A stretch of 51,852 nucleotides of DNA from Lachnospiraceae bacterium UBA3316 (GCA_002361955.1 DESK01000016.1:1-51852); one strand, 5' to 3'; positions 17,680 through 26,472 are shown, counted from the first letter of the stretch. Notes: generated by a model not told the origin, from the letters alone. Program-made: numbers and translations.

Positions 17680-18864
17680 ATGTCAAAAGGACGTTTTGGA
17701 ATACATGGCGGGCAGTATATGCCGGAAACTTTGATGAACGCGGTGATTGAGCTGGAGGAAGCCTACGATCACTATAAAAAGGATGAAACCTTTAACAGGG
17801 AGCTGATAGAGCTTCTGAACGAATACGCGGGCAGGCCTTCCCGGCTGTATTACGCAGCCCGCATGACGGAGGACCTGGGGGGAGCGAAGGTCTATTTGAA
17901 GAGGGAGGATCTGAACCATACGGGTTCCCACAAAATCAACAACGTGCTGGGCCAGGTGCTTCTGGCCAAAAAGATGGGAAAGACACGTGTGATCGCGGAG
18001 ACGGGGGCCGGACAGCACGGCGTGGCCACAGCCACGGCGGCGGCCCTGATGGATATGGAATGTGAAGTGTTTATGGGGAGGGAGGATATCAAACGGCAGG
18101 CGCTGAATGTCTACCGTATGAGGCTTTTGGGGGCCAGGGTCCATCAGGTGGATTCCGGTACGGGCACGTTGAAGGACGCCGTATCGGAGACCATGCGGGA
18201 GTGGACAAAACGGATCCAGGATACCCACTATGTGCTGGGGTCTGTGATGGGCCCCCATCCCTTCCCGACCATCGTCCGCGATTTTCAGGCGGTGATTTCA
18301 CGGGAGATCAAGGCCCAGCTCTTTGAGAAAGAAGGGAAGCTTCCCGACGCCGTGCTGGCCTGCGTGGGAGGGGGTTCCAACGCCATGGGAGCCTTTTATC
18401 ACTTTATCGGGGACGAACAGGTGCGCCTGATCGGCTGCGAGGCGGCAGGAAGGGGCATAGACACGGCGGAAACGGCGGCTACCATCGCTACAGGAAGACT
18501 TGGCATTTTCCACGGCATGAAATCTTATTTCTGCCAGGATGAGTACGGACAGATTGCCCCGGTATACTCGATCTCGGCGGGCCTGGATTATCCCGGTATC
18601 GGGCCGGAGCACGCCCATCTCCACGACATCGGGCGGGCCCAGTATGTGCCGGTGACAGACGAGGAGGCGGTGGAAGCCTTCGAGTATCTTTCCCGTATAG
18701 AGGGGATCATCCCGGCGATCGAGAGCGCCCATGCGGTGGCCTACGCCAGGAAGCTGGCTCCCCAAATGCGGAAGGACCAGATTATAGTGATCAATATTTC
18801 AGGAAGGGGCGACAAGGACTGCGCGGCCATCGCCCGCTACAGAGGGGAGGATATTTATGAGTAA
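17680..18864 (+). CDS. trpB: Tryptophan synthase beta chain
   Basis: TrpB joins indole and serine on pyridoxal phosphate. The 394-residue protein shows the PLP lysine in NHTGSHKINN, the glycine-rich phosphate loop CVGGGSNAMGAFY and the TrpB1-type start GRFGIHGGQYMPETLM. Two ATGs lie in tandem at 17677 and 17680; AGGAGG at 17669-17674 is too near the first, so the second is preferred. The end overlaps trpA by eight bases, as expected for a complex made in equal amounts. Confidence 0.96.
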   Translation: MSKGRFGIHGGQYMPETLMNAVIELEEAYDHYKKDETFNRELIELLNEYAGRPSRLYYAARMTEDLGGAKVYLKREDLNHTGSHKINNVLGQVLLAKKMGKTRVIAETGAGQHGVATATAAALMDMECEVFMGREDIKRQALNVYRMRLLGARVHQVDSGTGTLKDAVSETMREWTKRIQDTHYVLGSVMGPHPFPTIVRDFQAVISREIKAQLFEKEGKLPDAVLACVGGGSNAMGAFYHFIGDEQVRLIGCEAAGRGIDTAETAATIATGRLGIFHGMKSYFCQDEYGQIAPVYSISAGLDYPGIGPEHAHLHDIGRAQYVPVTDEEAVEAFEYLSRIEGIIPAIESAHAVAYARKLAPQMRKDQIIVINISGRGDKDCAAIARYRGEDIYE

Positions 18865-19636
18865 CCTGAGAAGAGCCTTTGAGAACGGGAAAGCCTTTAT
18901 TCCATTTATCACCTGCGGGGATCCGTCCCTTGAGGTTACGGAGCAGCTTGTCTATGCCATGGAGGAAAGCGGCGCGGATCTGATCGAGCTTGGCATTCCA
19001 TTTTCCGATCCCACGTCGGAGGGGCCGGTGATCCAGGCGGCAAATATGCGCGCCCTGGCAGGAGGCGTCACCACAGACAAGGTCTTTGCCATGGTGGAGC
19101 GCATTCGGAAGAAAACGAGGATTCCTCTGGCCTTTATGACCTACGCAAACGTGGTTTTTTCCTACGGTTCGGAGCGGTTTATTGCAAAAGCGGCGGAGGC
19201 GGGCATAGACGGCCTGATCCTGCCGGACGTTCCCTTTGAGGAGAAGGAGGAATTTGACGACCTGTGCAGGCAGTATGGGCTGGATCTGATCTCTATGGTG
19301 GCTCCCACCTCCCAGGAGCGGATACGGCAAATCGCCGAGGGGGCCGACGGCTTCATCTATTGCGTGTCCTCTCTGGGCGTGACCGGGGCGCGCAGCCGGA
19401 TCGCTGCGGACGTGGGAGCTATGGTGAGACACATCAAACAGGTCCGGCAGATTCCCTGCGCCGTAGGGTTCGGCATCTCGACGCCGGAGCAGGCACAGGC
19501 GATGGCGGCTGTATCCGATGGCGTGATCGTAGGCTCCGCTTTGGTGGAGCTGTGCGGGCACTACAAAGACGGATGCGTGCCTTATGTGGCGGCGTATGTC
19601 CGGAAGATGAAGGAGGCCGTGGGCAGAAACTTTTGA
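18857..19636 (+). CDS. trpA: Tryptophan synthase alpha chain
   Basis: TrpA cleaves indole-3-glycerol phosphate and channels indole to TrpB. The 259-residue TIM barrel has the catalytic glutamate in ELGIPFSDP. The segment PTSEGPVIQAA follows, where the Asp60 equivalent of the enterobacterial enzyme (usually ADGP) reads Glu (SEGP). The phosphate-binding end is GFGISTPEQA. The D-to-E change is conservative and I believe it recurs in Clostridia, so loss of activity should not be assumed. This is the last gene of the operon. Confidence 0.95.
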   Translation: MSNLRRAFENGKAFIPFITCGDPSLEVTEQLVYAMEESGADLIELGIPFSDPTSEGPVIQAANMRALAGGVTTDKVFAMVERIRKKTRIPLAFMTYANVVFSYGSERFIAKAAEAGIDGLILPDVPFEEKEEFDDLCRQYGLDLISMVAPTSQERIRQIAEGADGFIYCVSSLGVTGARSRIAADVGAMVRHIKQVRQIPCAVGFGISTPEQAQAMAAVSDGVIVGSALVELCGHYKDGCVPYVAAYVRKMKEAVGRNF

Positions 19637-19661
19637 TTTTAATATCATAAATGGTTTAGGG

Positions 19662-19711
19662 AACAAGTGGACATGAAATGCGTGCTTTCATGTATGTTAT
19701 GTCCACTTGTT
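19662..19711 (+). terminator. Long inverted repeat after trpA, probable terminator
   Basis: AACAAGTGGACAT (19662-19674) and ATGTCCACTTGTT (19699-19711) are perfect 13-base complements. A nested CATGAAA/TTTCATG stem lies inside. There is no long T-run, so it could also be an operator or transcript-end structure. Confidence 0.6.
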
Positions 19712-19799
19712 GTTAGTTACTTTGTTCACAGCTGAATCACTTGCTTGCGGTCTGCGCAGTAATGCCGCCGCAAAAAACAAACGAATGTTCTATTTATAG

Positions 19800-19828
19800 T
19801 TGCATTTTGATTATAATTGCAGTATAAT
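19800..19828 (+). promoter_or_regulatory. Promoter of the protease-cyclase-effector cassette
   Basis: TTGCAT (19800-19805) and TATAAT (19823-19828) are 17 bases apart, about 130 bases before the first gene. The rest of the 19712-19956 gap is AT-rich and shows no gene. Confidence 0.6.
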
Positions 19829-19956
19829 GTTTGTATGTAAGACGGGTAAGGGGGAAAATATAGTAGATTTTTTAAAATCCATCGCTTATAATAATTTTAT
19901 ATGACGGGACATTGCGCGGCTATTATTGATAAATTTAAAATACGGGGGAAGTCATT

Positions 19957-20487
19957 ATGGCATTGAACAGCGAAATAAGAAGGCTTATAAATGTTATGGC
20001 AGAAGAGGTAATCAATCTATATGGCATTCAGATTCCCATTATAAATATTGAGGAAGTTGTTCAGAAGATGGGAGGAAGTGTGGTTGACAATTCTTCGATT
20101 GGCGAGTTTTCAGATGGTAAAATAAGAAAGACTGGTGAGGGTTCTTTTACAATAGAAGTTTCTCCGTTTCAGACAGAGGAGAGAAAGAATTTCACAATAG
20201 CACATGAATTGGGGCATCTTTTTTTGCATATGGGGTTTCAGACGAATGAACAGAAATGGCAAAAGCAGGATAATGTTTCTTACTACCGTAATGGAAATTC
20301 AGAGTTGGAATATCAGTCAAATGAATTTGCGGCTGCTTTTTTGATGCCCAGGGTGAAGTACAAAGAGATTATGGAGCAGAATACAGAAGGCGACTTTGTG
20401 AATACCGCCGAGGTGGCAAAGTATTTCCGTGTGTCTATTGACGCGGCAGCAAACAGGGGGAAATGGCTGGGGTATTTAAAATGGTAG
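19957..20487 (+). CDS. ImmA/IrrE-family metallopeptidase
   Basis: The 176-residue protein has the zinc protease motif HELGH (in FTIAHELGHLFLHMGF, about residues 82-97) and a downstream EYQSNEFAAAFLMP, the third-ligand region of the ImmA/IrrE (DUF955) family. Members cleave repressors or other regulators, for example ImmR of ICEBs1, and often accompany phage, mobile elements or defence loci. No helix-turn-helix domain is fused and no Xre repressor gene is adjacent, so its target is unknown. It overlaps the cyclase gene by 25 bases and appears translationally coupled to it. AT-rich codon use, unlike the flanking trp and pfkA genes, suggests acquisition by transfer. Confidence 0.85.
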   Translation: MALNSEIRRLINVMAEEVINLYGIQIPIINIEEVVQKMGGSVVDNSSIGEFSDGKIRKTGEGSFTIEVSPFQTEERKNFTIAHELGHLFLHMGFQTNEQKWQKQDNVSYYRNGNSELEYQSNEFAAAFLMPRVKYKEIMEQNTEGDFVNTAEVAKYFRVSIDAAANRGKWLGYLKW

Positions 20488-22028
20488 AAGAGGCGAAAAA
20501 GTTACATCAGATATCGGATCGAATAGATGAATTGTCAAAGCCCAGAGAAGAGATCGGGGAAAGGCGAAAGAGACATGAGGAAAATGTAGTGCTTTTCTTT
20601 TCTTTTGATATCGCAAATTCTACTGCTTATAAAACAGTAAATTATTATGGATGGGCACAGGTTCTGAATTTGCTTTTTAAGGAACTTCGCGAGGAGGTAC
20701 AGCGCCAAATAGATGGATCGGAAATGTGGAGGGTGTTGGGCGATGAAGCCATATTTATTGTGAAGATCCGTAATGAGAATGTGCTGTGCGAGTACATAAA
20801 TAAAATTTTCAAAATCATGATATCAACGATATACAAGTTGAAAAAGGGAGCGTTTTTTAAGTTTGATGATGAATTTGATATGTTGAAATTGCAGAATATT
20901 TTGTCTTTAAAAACGACTGCATGGGTTGCGGCAGTGACAAATGTGGGAGATATCAGCGATGGCAATACACTGTATAAGAACGCGGTAAATATATTCGAGC
21001 GTTATAAGTCACAGGACGGCAATGAAATATTTGAATTTCTTGGGAACGATATTGATACGGGCTTCCGTCTTTCCAAGCAAACACAGGATGGCCGTATGGT
21101 TTTAAGCTATGAACTGGCATATTTGATTTCTCAGAAGACAGAGAGCTTATCCCACTTACATATCATCACTTATCGAAAATTAAAAGGGATATGGGGAGAT
21201 AGGCTGTATCCGGTTATTTGGTATCATGATCCTAAAACTTATCTGGAATTTTACGATAAGGAGCTGCCGTTACAGGACAGTTTTACCTTTGACGCGTGTG
21301 ATGAGAGTGATTTGATAAAAGAATACTATGATAATCGGAAAGCGGATAGAAAAGAGGAAGTAATACGTGACGGCAGAATGTATAAAGAACCCTATTATGC
21401 TTTAAATAAGATATTGTTGGACAGAGGGTTGGAGGAAAAGGTAAAGCATTTGCAGCATTTGATCCAAGATACAACCCATGATCCCACAAGATACATTAAT
21501 ACAGAATTGATGGAACTTCACTGTGTTGCCGTTTGCTTTCAGGAGGATGAAAATGGAACCAAAATTCTTGTGGCAAAGAGGCAGAGAACTCGGGAGAAAC
21601 ATAGAGGGGAATGGGAATTCGGCTGTGCAAAAGCAGTCATAGATAAGAGCATTGCGCAGAAAATTAAAGAAGAATACAGGCAGGATTTTGGCATAGAGGT
21701 GGAGCCTGTTCTGGATGAGGCACGGGATATCAAAGAGCCTGTTCCGCTTGCTCTGTATCAGGCGGTTCATGACCCTCAAAATAGTGAACCGGAAAAGCAA
21801 GACAAGGGAATCATTACTTTAGCCAGGATCGTGCAGGAGTTTGACTTAGAGAACTTTGAACCTACCCGTAAACATGAAAAGGTTGCATGGATAACAGAAG
21901 CCGATCTGCCTGATATAGAAAAAAGGTTTGAGAAAAGAGTACCGGATTTTGAACAATCGCTTAAGGAAGCCTTCAAAAAAATAAAAGAATTATCGAAGGA
22001 GAAAAAACAGGATGACGCAGCAGGATAA
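20463..22028 (+). CDS. Class III nucleotide cyclase fused to a degenerate Nudix-like domain (Pycsar-type cyclase candidate)
   Basis: Residues about 42-245 resemble a class III cyclase. VVLFFSFDIANST places the first metal aspartate at D49; VLGDEAIFIV places the second at D94; FLGNDIDTGFRLSK matches the segment carrying the conserved arginine. In Pycsar systems (PycC) such cyclases make cCMP or cUMP on phage infection. Residues about 345-490 resemble a Nudix fold (VAVCFQEDENGTKILVAKRQR, EWEFGCAKAV). The Nudix box, however, is degenerate, with EEYRQDFGI in place of REUXEEXGU, so hydrolysis is doubtful. The start may instead be the ATG at 20481; neither has a strong ribosome site. It overlaps the next gene by 17 bases. 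Cyclase assignment is fairly firm; the pyrimidine product is inferred from the neighbour. Confidence 0.75.
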   Translation: MAGVFKMVEEAKKLHQISDRIDELSKPREEIGERRKRHEENVVLFFSFDIANSTAYKTVNYYGWAQVLNLLFKELREEVQRQIDGSEMWRVLGDEAIFIVKIRNENVLCEYINKIFKIMISTIYKLKKGAFFKFDDEFDMLKLQNILSLKTTAWVAAVTNVGDISDGNTLYKNAVNIFERYKSQDGNEIFEFLGNDIDTGFRLSKQTQDGRMVLSYELAYLISQKTESLSHLHIITYRKLKGIWGDRLYPVIWYHDPKTYLEFYDKELPLQDSFTFDACDESDLIKEYYDNRKADRKEEVIRDGRMYKEPYYALNKILLDRGLEEKVKHLQHLIQDTTHDPTRYINTELMELHCVAVCFQEDENGTKILVAKRQRTREKHRGEWEFGCAKAVIDKSIAQKIKEEYRQDFGIEVEPVLDEARDIKEPVPLALYQAVHDPQNSEPEKQDKGIITLARIVQEFDLENFEPTRKHEKVAWITEADLPDIEKRFEKRVPDFEQSLKEAFKKIKELSKEKKQDDAAG

Positions 22029-22527
22029 TAGAGCAGCATTGCTGCAGCAAGTTCTCGATAGCGTAAATAACTGGCTGCAGTTTGCAGAAGCAAAAAACGC
22101 AGCGCTTATTGCCTTTAATGTGGCGGTTATAGGGGTGATTTTAGGCTCTGACCTGTATGAAAAGAGTTTGCTGCTAAGCAGTTTTATAGTTGGTGGCTTT
22201 GTGGCTTCAACAGGAGTTGTTTTATATGCCTTTTGGCCTGTTAACAAAGAAATAGAGAAAAACAGGAAAGATGTGGCAGAAAACCTCCTGCATTATGCGT
22301 ATATTGCAACTCTGACACCAAATGAGTATCTCGAAAAATTAGCGGAGAGATATTGGGGAAGGATGGAAGGACAGGAGGGTGAGAGTTTGCAGCTAGAACG
22401 TGATTATTGCCGGGAAATCGTGGAAAATGCCAGGATTATTATAAGAAAACAGAGGTGTTTTAAAATAGGCTTAGCGGTCGTTTTGGTAATGTTATGCCTG
22501 TTGGTGGTATCTGTTATTTCAGCATAA
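22012..22527 (+). CDS. Three-TM protein resembling the Pycsar effector PycTM
   Basis: The 171-residue protein begins with a polar helix and NWLQFAEAKNAALIAFNVAVIGVIL. This AE-KNA-x-L-x-FN pattern entering the first TM helix recalls the Pycsar effector domain (PycTM). TM segments lie at about residues 31-47, 55-78 and 148-170, with a charged region of about 70 residues between the second and third. PycTM proteins are thought to bind cyclic pyrimidine nucleotides and disrupt the membrane. Being directly downstream of, and overlapping, a class III cyclase gene is the defining arrangement. A SLATT-type membrane protein is the main alternative. Confidence 0.7.
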   Translation: MTQQDNRAALLQQVLDSVNNWLQFAEAKNAALIAFNVAVIGVILGSDLYEKSLLLSSFIVGGFVASTGVVLYAFWPVNKEIEKNRKDVAENLLHYAYIATLTPNEYLEKLAERYWGRMEGQEGESLQLERDYCREIVENARIIIRKQRCFKIGLAVVLVMLCLLVVSVISA

Positions 22528-22556
22528 TAGGTGTTGAACAAAGTATTCAAATTTTG

Positions 22557-22585
22557 TTGTGATGTGGGGCAAAATAAGTTATAAT
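22557..22585 (+). promoter_or_regulatory. pfkA promoter
   Basis: TTGTGA (22557-22562) and TATAAT (22580-22585) are 17 bases apart, with a 5' UTR of about 85 bases before pfkA. Confidence 0.65.
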
Positions 22586-22676
22586 AGGGCTATCAGAACT
22601 GTCCAGGACAGCGCGGACGGAAACGCGGGAGCTGTTCTTCACGAGATGAAAAAAAAGAAAGAGGATGTGACACGTC

Positions 22677-23753
22677 ATGAAAAAAAGAATTGGTTTGTTG
22701 ACGAGCGGCGGCGACTGTCAGGCGCTGAATGCTACCATGCGGGGAGTGGTCAAAGGATTATCCACAAATCTGCACGATTTGGAGGTATATGGCTTTGCGG
22801 ATGGCTATAAGGGACTGATCTACGGAGATTACAGGATGCTGACTTCAGCGGATTTCTCAGGAATCCTGACGAAGGGCGGCACGATTTTGGGAACCTCCAG
22901 ACAGCCGTTTAAGCTGATGCGGACACCGGATGCCGACGGCCTGGATAAGGTAGAGGCGATGAAGCAGAATTACTATAAGCTCCGTCTCGACTGCCTGGTG
23001 ATCCTGGGCGGAAACGGAACCCAGAAGACAGCAAACCTGCTCCGGGAGGAAGGGTTAAATATCATCCACCTTCCGAAGACGATTGACAATGATATCTATG
23101 GAACGGATATGACCTTCGGTTTCCAGAGCGCGGTAAATATCGCCACGGAAGCCATCGACTGCATCCATACCACAGCGGCTTCCCACAACCGGGTATTTTT
23201 GGTGGAGGTTATGGGACATAAGGTAGGATGGCTGACGCTCCATGCCGGAATCGCAGGCGGTGCGGATATCATTCTTCTGCCGGAGATTCCCTACGACATC
23301 GACAAGGTGGTAGACGCCATTGAGCGCAGGACAAAAGCCGGAAAGGGCTTTACCATTTTGGCTGTGGCAGAGGGCGCTATTTCCAAGAAGGACGCGAAGC
23401 TCACCAAGAAGGAATTAAAAGAGAAGATGAAGACATATAAGTATCCTTCTGTATCCTATGAGCTGGCAGACCAGATATTCAAGAAAACGGGTGTTGAGGT
23501 CCGTATCACCGTTCCGGGACACACACAGCGAGGCGGAAGTCCCTGTCCCTACGACCGCGTGCTGTCCACAAGGCTGGGCGCTGAGGCGGCGAGGCTGATC
23601 ATCAACAATGAATACGGCTATATGGTAGGTATTGTAAATGGCAAGGTGAAAAAGGTTCCGCTGGAGGATGTGGCAGGAAAGCTTAAGTGCGTAGATCCGG
23701 AAAGCCAGATCATCAAGGAAGCAAAGATGGTCGGAATCAGTTTTGGAGACTAA
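22677..23753 (+). CDS. pfkA: 6-phosphofructokinase (group III type)
   Basis: PFK phosphorylates fructose 6-phosphate in glycolysis. The 358-residue protein has GLLTSGGDCQALNA, PKTIDND (catalytic aspartate D137) and PGHTQRGGSP. Two diagnostic sites matter: ILGGNGTQK has glycine at the position equivalent to E. coli 104, as in ATP enzymes, and PKTIDND has lysine at the 124 equivalent, often seen in pyrophosphate enzymes. The Gly104/Lys124 pair is known from ATP-dependent group III PFKs of actinobacteria. The usual magnesium-site aspartate in GGDG is asparagine here (N113). Phosphoryl donor is best called undetermined, ATP more likely. It abuts dnaX but has its own promoter. Confidence 0.92.
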   Translation: MKKRIGLLTSGGDCQALNATMRGVVKGLSTNLHDLEVYGFADGYKGLIYGDYRMLTSADFSGILTKGGTILGTSRQPFKLMRTPDADGLDKVEAMKQNYYKLRLDCLVILGGNGTQKTANLLREEGLNIIHLPKTIDNDIYGTDMTFGFQSAVNIATEAIDCIHTTAASHNRVFLVEVMGHKVGWLTLHAGIAGGADIILLPEIPYDIDKVVDAIERRTKAGKGFTILAVAEGAISKKDAKLTKKELKEKMKTYKYPSVSYELADQIFKKTGVEVRITVPGHTQRGGSPCPYDRVLSTRLGAEAARLIINNEYGYMVGIVNGKVKKVPLEDVAGKLKCVDPESQIIKEAKMVGISFGD

Positions 23754-23756
23754 TTG

Positions 23757-25364
23757 ATGGGATATACTGCGTTATATCGTAAATTTCGTCCTGACTCCTT
23801 CACAGATGTGAAGGGGCAGGACCATATTGTGACAACACTGAAAAACCAGATTGCGGCGGACCGGATCGGCCACGCATATCTGTTTTGCGGTACCAGGGGA
23901 ACCGGTAAGACGACGGTGGCCAAGATTTTGGCGAAGGCCGTAAACTGCGAACATCCCATCGATGGAAATCCCTGCGGGAAATGCAAGAGCTGCCAGGCCA
24001 TCGCAGCCGGGACGTCCATGAATGTGATTGAGATCGATGCCGCGTCAAACAATGGCGTGGACAATATCAGGGAGATCAGAGACGAGGTAGCCTATTCCCC
24101 TACATCCGGAAAATATAAAGTCTATATTATTGACGAGGTTCATATGCTGTCTATAGGGGCGTTTAATGCTCTCTTAAAGACATTGGAGGAACCTCCTTCT
24201 TATGTCATCTTTATCCTTGCGACCACGGAGGCCCATAAGATCCCGATTACGATTCTGTCCAGGTGCCAGCGCTATGATTTTCGGCGGATTTCTTTAGACA
24301 CGATCGCAGACAGGATGCGGGAGCTGATGGAGGAAGAGCAGGTGGAGGTGGAGGAGAAGGCCCTGCGCTATGTGGCGAAAAAGGCGGACGGTTCCATGCG
24401 TGACGCTTTGAGCCTTCTCGATCAGTGTATCGCCTTTTATCTGGGCCAAAAGCTCACCTATGACCATGTGCTGGAGGTGCTGGGAGCTGTGGATACGGAG
24501 GAGTTCAGCCGCTTTCTGCGGGAGATTCTGGACAACGATGTGGTGCGGGTGATCGCCCATCTGGAGGAATTGATTATGCAGGGCCGGGAGCTGGGGCAGT
24601 TTGTAACAGACTTCACCTGGTATATGAGAAATCTGCTGCTTTTGAAATCCTCTGACCATATGGAAGATGTGCTGGATGTGTCCACGGAAAATCTGCGGCT
24701 TTTGATGGAGGAAGCCGGAATGGTAAAAAGCGACACGCTGATGCGCTATATCCGTATTTTCTCCGACTTGTCCGGGAAGATGAAATATTCCTCCTCCAAG
24801 AGAGTGCTTCTGGAGGTAGCGCTGATTAAGATGTGCAGGCCCCAGATGGAGACGGATGAGACTTCCCTGCTGGAGCGGATCCGGCTCCTTGAGAAAAAGC
24901 TGGAAAACGGCGTGCCGGTCCAGGCCGTCCCAGTACAGCCTGTTTCCATGCAGGCGGCAGAAGAGCCCCGGGAAGCAGAGGGGCAGGCAGACCGTGCTTT
25001 GGAGGCGGCGGCCCCGGAGGATTTGCAGGAGGTCATGAGGATCTGGCAGAGTATCGCGTCCCAGGTGGCAAGCCAGAGATTTCGGATCGTGTTGTCCGGC
25101 GCGGTTCCCAAGTTTAATGCTTCGGGAAATGACGGAAGGCTTTTTGTGGTATTCCCTGACTTTAACGGGGAGACCTACATCAATGACGAGAAGAGCCGGA
25201 AGGAGCTGGAAAAGATTATTGCCGATAAGATCGGCCGGCAGGTGGAGGTAAAATTTGTCCTTCGGGAGGAGGAGCACCTGGCGGGCGGGCGTTTGGCAAA
25301 GATCAGCGTGGAGGATTCCCTGAAGAGATTTGTCCATATGGACATTGAGATAGAAGATGAATGA
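23757..25364 (+). CDS. dnaX: DNA polymerase III subunit gamma/tau
   Basis: DnaX is the motor subunit of the clamp loader. The 535-residue protein opens YTALYRKFRPDSFTDVKGQ. It then has Walker A in GTRGTGKTT, four zinc-binding cysteines in the NCEHPIDGNPCGKCKSC region, Walker B in VYIIDEVHML and sensor residues near ATTEAHKIPITILSRCQR. The C-terminal domain III and tau-like part follow. The ATG at 23757 is preferred to a TTG three bases earlier. It is the first gene of the dnaX-ybaB-recR block common in Firmicutes. No SRP RNA gene, sometimes found upstream, was seen. Confidence 0.95.
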   Translation: MGYTALYRKFRPDSFTDVKGQDHIVTTLKNQIAADRIGHAYLFCGTRGTGKTTVAKILAKAVNCEHPIDGNPCGKCKSCQAIAAGTSMNVIEIDAASNNGVDNIREIRDEVAYSPTSGKYKVYIIDEVHMLSIGAFNALLKTLEEPPSYVIFILATTEAHKIPITILSRCQRYDFRRISLDTIADRMRELMEEEQVEVEEKALRYVAKKADGSMRDALSLLDQCIAFYLGQKLTYDHVLEVLGAVDTEEFSRFLREILDNDVVRVIAHLEELIMQGRELGQFVTDFTWYMRNLLLLKSSDHMEDVLDVSTENLRLLMEEAGMVKSDTLMRYIRIFSDLSGKMKYSSSKRVLLEVALIKMCRPQMETDETSLLERIRLLEKKLENGVPVQAVPVQPVSMQAAEEPREAEGQADRALEAAAPEDLQEVMRIWQSIASQVASQRFRIVLSGAVPKFNASGNDGRLFVVFPDFNGETYINDEKSRKELEKIIADKIGRQVEVKFVLREEEHLAGGRLAKISVEDSLKRFVHMDIEIEDE

Positions 25365-25463
25365 CAAAACCCTGCTGTGACAGTGCCTGAGCTGTCGCAC
25401 CCTGCCGCCGCAAGAGGCGGACAGGACGCAGTATATAAATAGATAATAGGAGGAATGAAAGCT

Positions 25464-25820
25464 ATGGCAAGACGTGGAGGATTTCCGGGCGGCGGTATGC
25501 CGGGAAACATGAATAACCTGATGAAGCAGGCGCAGAAAATGCAGAGGCAGATGGAGGAGAGCCAGAAAGCTCTGGAGGAGAGGGAGTTCGCGGCATCTGC
25601 CGGGGGCGGCGCTGTGGAGGTTACAGTCAGCGGCAAGCGTGAAGTGACGAAGGTGAAGCTGGCGGAGGAAGTCGTGGATCCGGAGGATATCGAGATGCTG
25701 GAGGATCTGATCATGGCGGCTACCAACGAGGCGCTGCGCACGATGGAGACAGAAGCGGGGGCGGCGATGGCTAAGATTACCGGCGGGATCGGCGGTATGG
25801 GCGGAGGCTTTCCGTTCTGA
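25464..25820 (+). CDS. YbaB/EbfC family nucleoid-associated protein
   Basis: This 118-residue DNA-binding dimer has the glycine- and methionine-rich N-terminus typical of Clostridia (ARRGGFPGGGMPGNMNNLMKQAQKMQ). The conserved core follows: GGGAVEVTVSGKREVTKVKL, then EDIEMLEDLIMAATNEAL. The ATG at 25464 is ten bases from AGGAGG; an earlier in-frame ATG at 25455 nearly touches the site. The stop overlaps the recR start (TGATG). The 99-base gap after dnaX holds only imperfect hairpins. Confidence 0.93.
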   Translation: MARRGGFPGGGMPGNMNNLMKQAQKMQRQMEESQKALEEREFAASAGGGAVEVTVSGKREVTKVKLAEEVVDPEDIEMLEDLIMAATNEALRTMETEAGAAMAKITGGIGGMGGGFPF

Positions 25821-26416
25821 TGGACTACTATAGCAGACAAATCAGTGAATTGATCGAGGAGCTGTCAAAGCTGCCGGGCGTTGGGAATAAATCCGCACAG
25901 CGCCTGGCTTTTTATCTCATCAACCGCCCCATGGAGGATGTGCAGAAGCTCTCCGACACGATCATCGGCGCCCGCAAAAATGTGCGCTATTGCAAACAGT
26001 GCTGGACGCTCACGGACCAGGAGCTGTGCCCCATCTGTTCCAATCCCAAGCGCGACCGGACCACAATTATGGTGGTGGAAGATACCAGGGATCTGGCGGC
26101 TTACGAGAAAATCGGAAAGTATGAGGGCGTTTACCACGTGCTTCATGGAGCCATTTCCCCCATGCTCGGTGTGGGCCCCGGCGACATCAAGCTCAAGGAG
26201 CTGATGGTGCGTCTCCAGGGGGATGTGCGGGAGGTCATCATCGCCACCAACTCCAGCCTGGAGGGGGAGACCACGGCCATGTATATCAGCAAGCTGATCA
26301 AACCCACGGGAATCAAGGTCAGCCGTATTGCCAGCGGCGTGCCAGTGGGCGGAGATTTAGAGTACATAGACGAGGTGACGCTGCTGCGCGCCCTGGAGGG
26401 GCGGGTGGAATTGTAG
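25820..26416 (+). CDS. recR: Recombination mediator RecR
   Basis: RecR acts with RecF and RecO to load RecA at gaps. The 198-residue protein shows, in order, the helix-hairpin-helix (LSKLPGVGNKSAQRLAFYL), a four-cysteine zinc site (CKQC...CPIC, about residues 54-72), the Toprim domain (MVVEDTRDLAAYEKIG, ATNSSLEGETTAMYI) and the C-terminal Walker-B-like tail. It overlaps ybaB by one base and is the last gene of the block. Confidence 0.97.
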   Translation: MDYYSRQISELIEELSKLPGVGNKSAQRLAFYLINRPMEDVQKLSDTIIGARKNVRYCKQCWTLTDQELCPICSNPKRDRTTIMVVEDTRDLAAYEKIGKYEGVYHVLHGAISPMLGVGPGDIKLKELMVRLQGDVREVIIATNSSLEGETTAMYISKLIKPTGIKVSRIASGVPVGGDLEYIDEVTLLRALEGRVEL

Positions 26417-26472
26417 CTGTCCGGCGGCATAAAAAAGCTATTTACAAAATTTACAAAAAAGGTAAAAAACAC

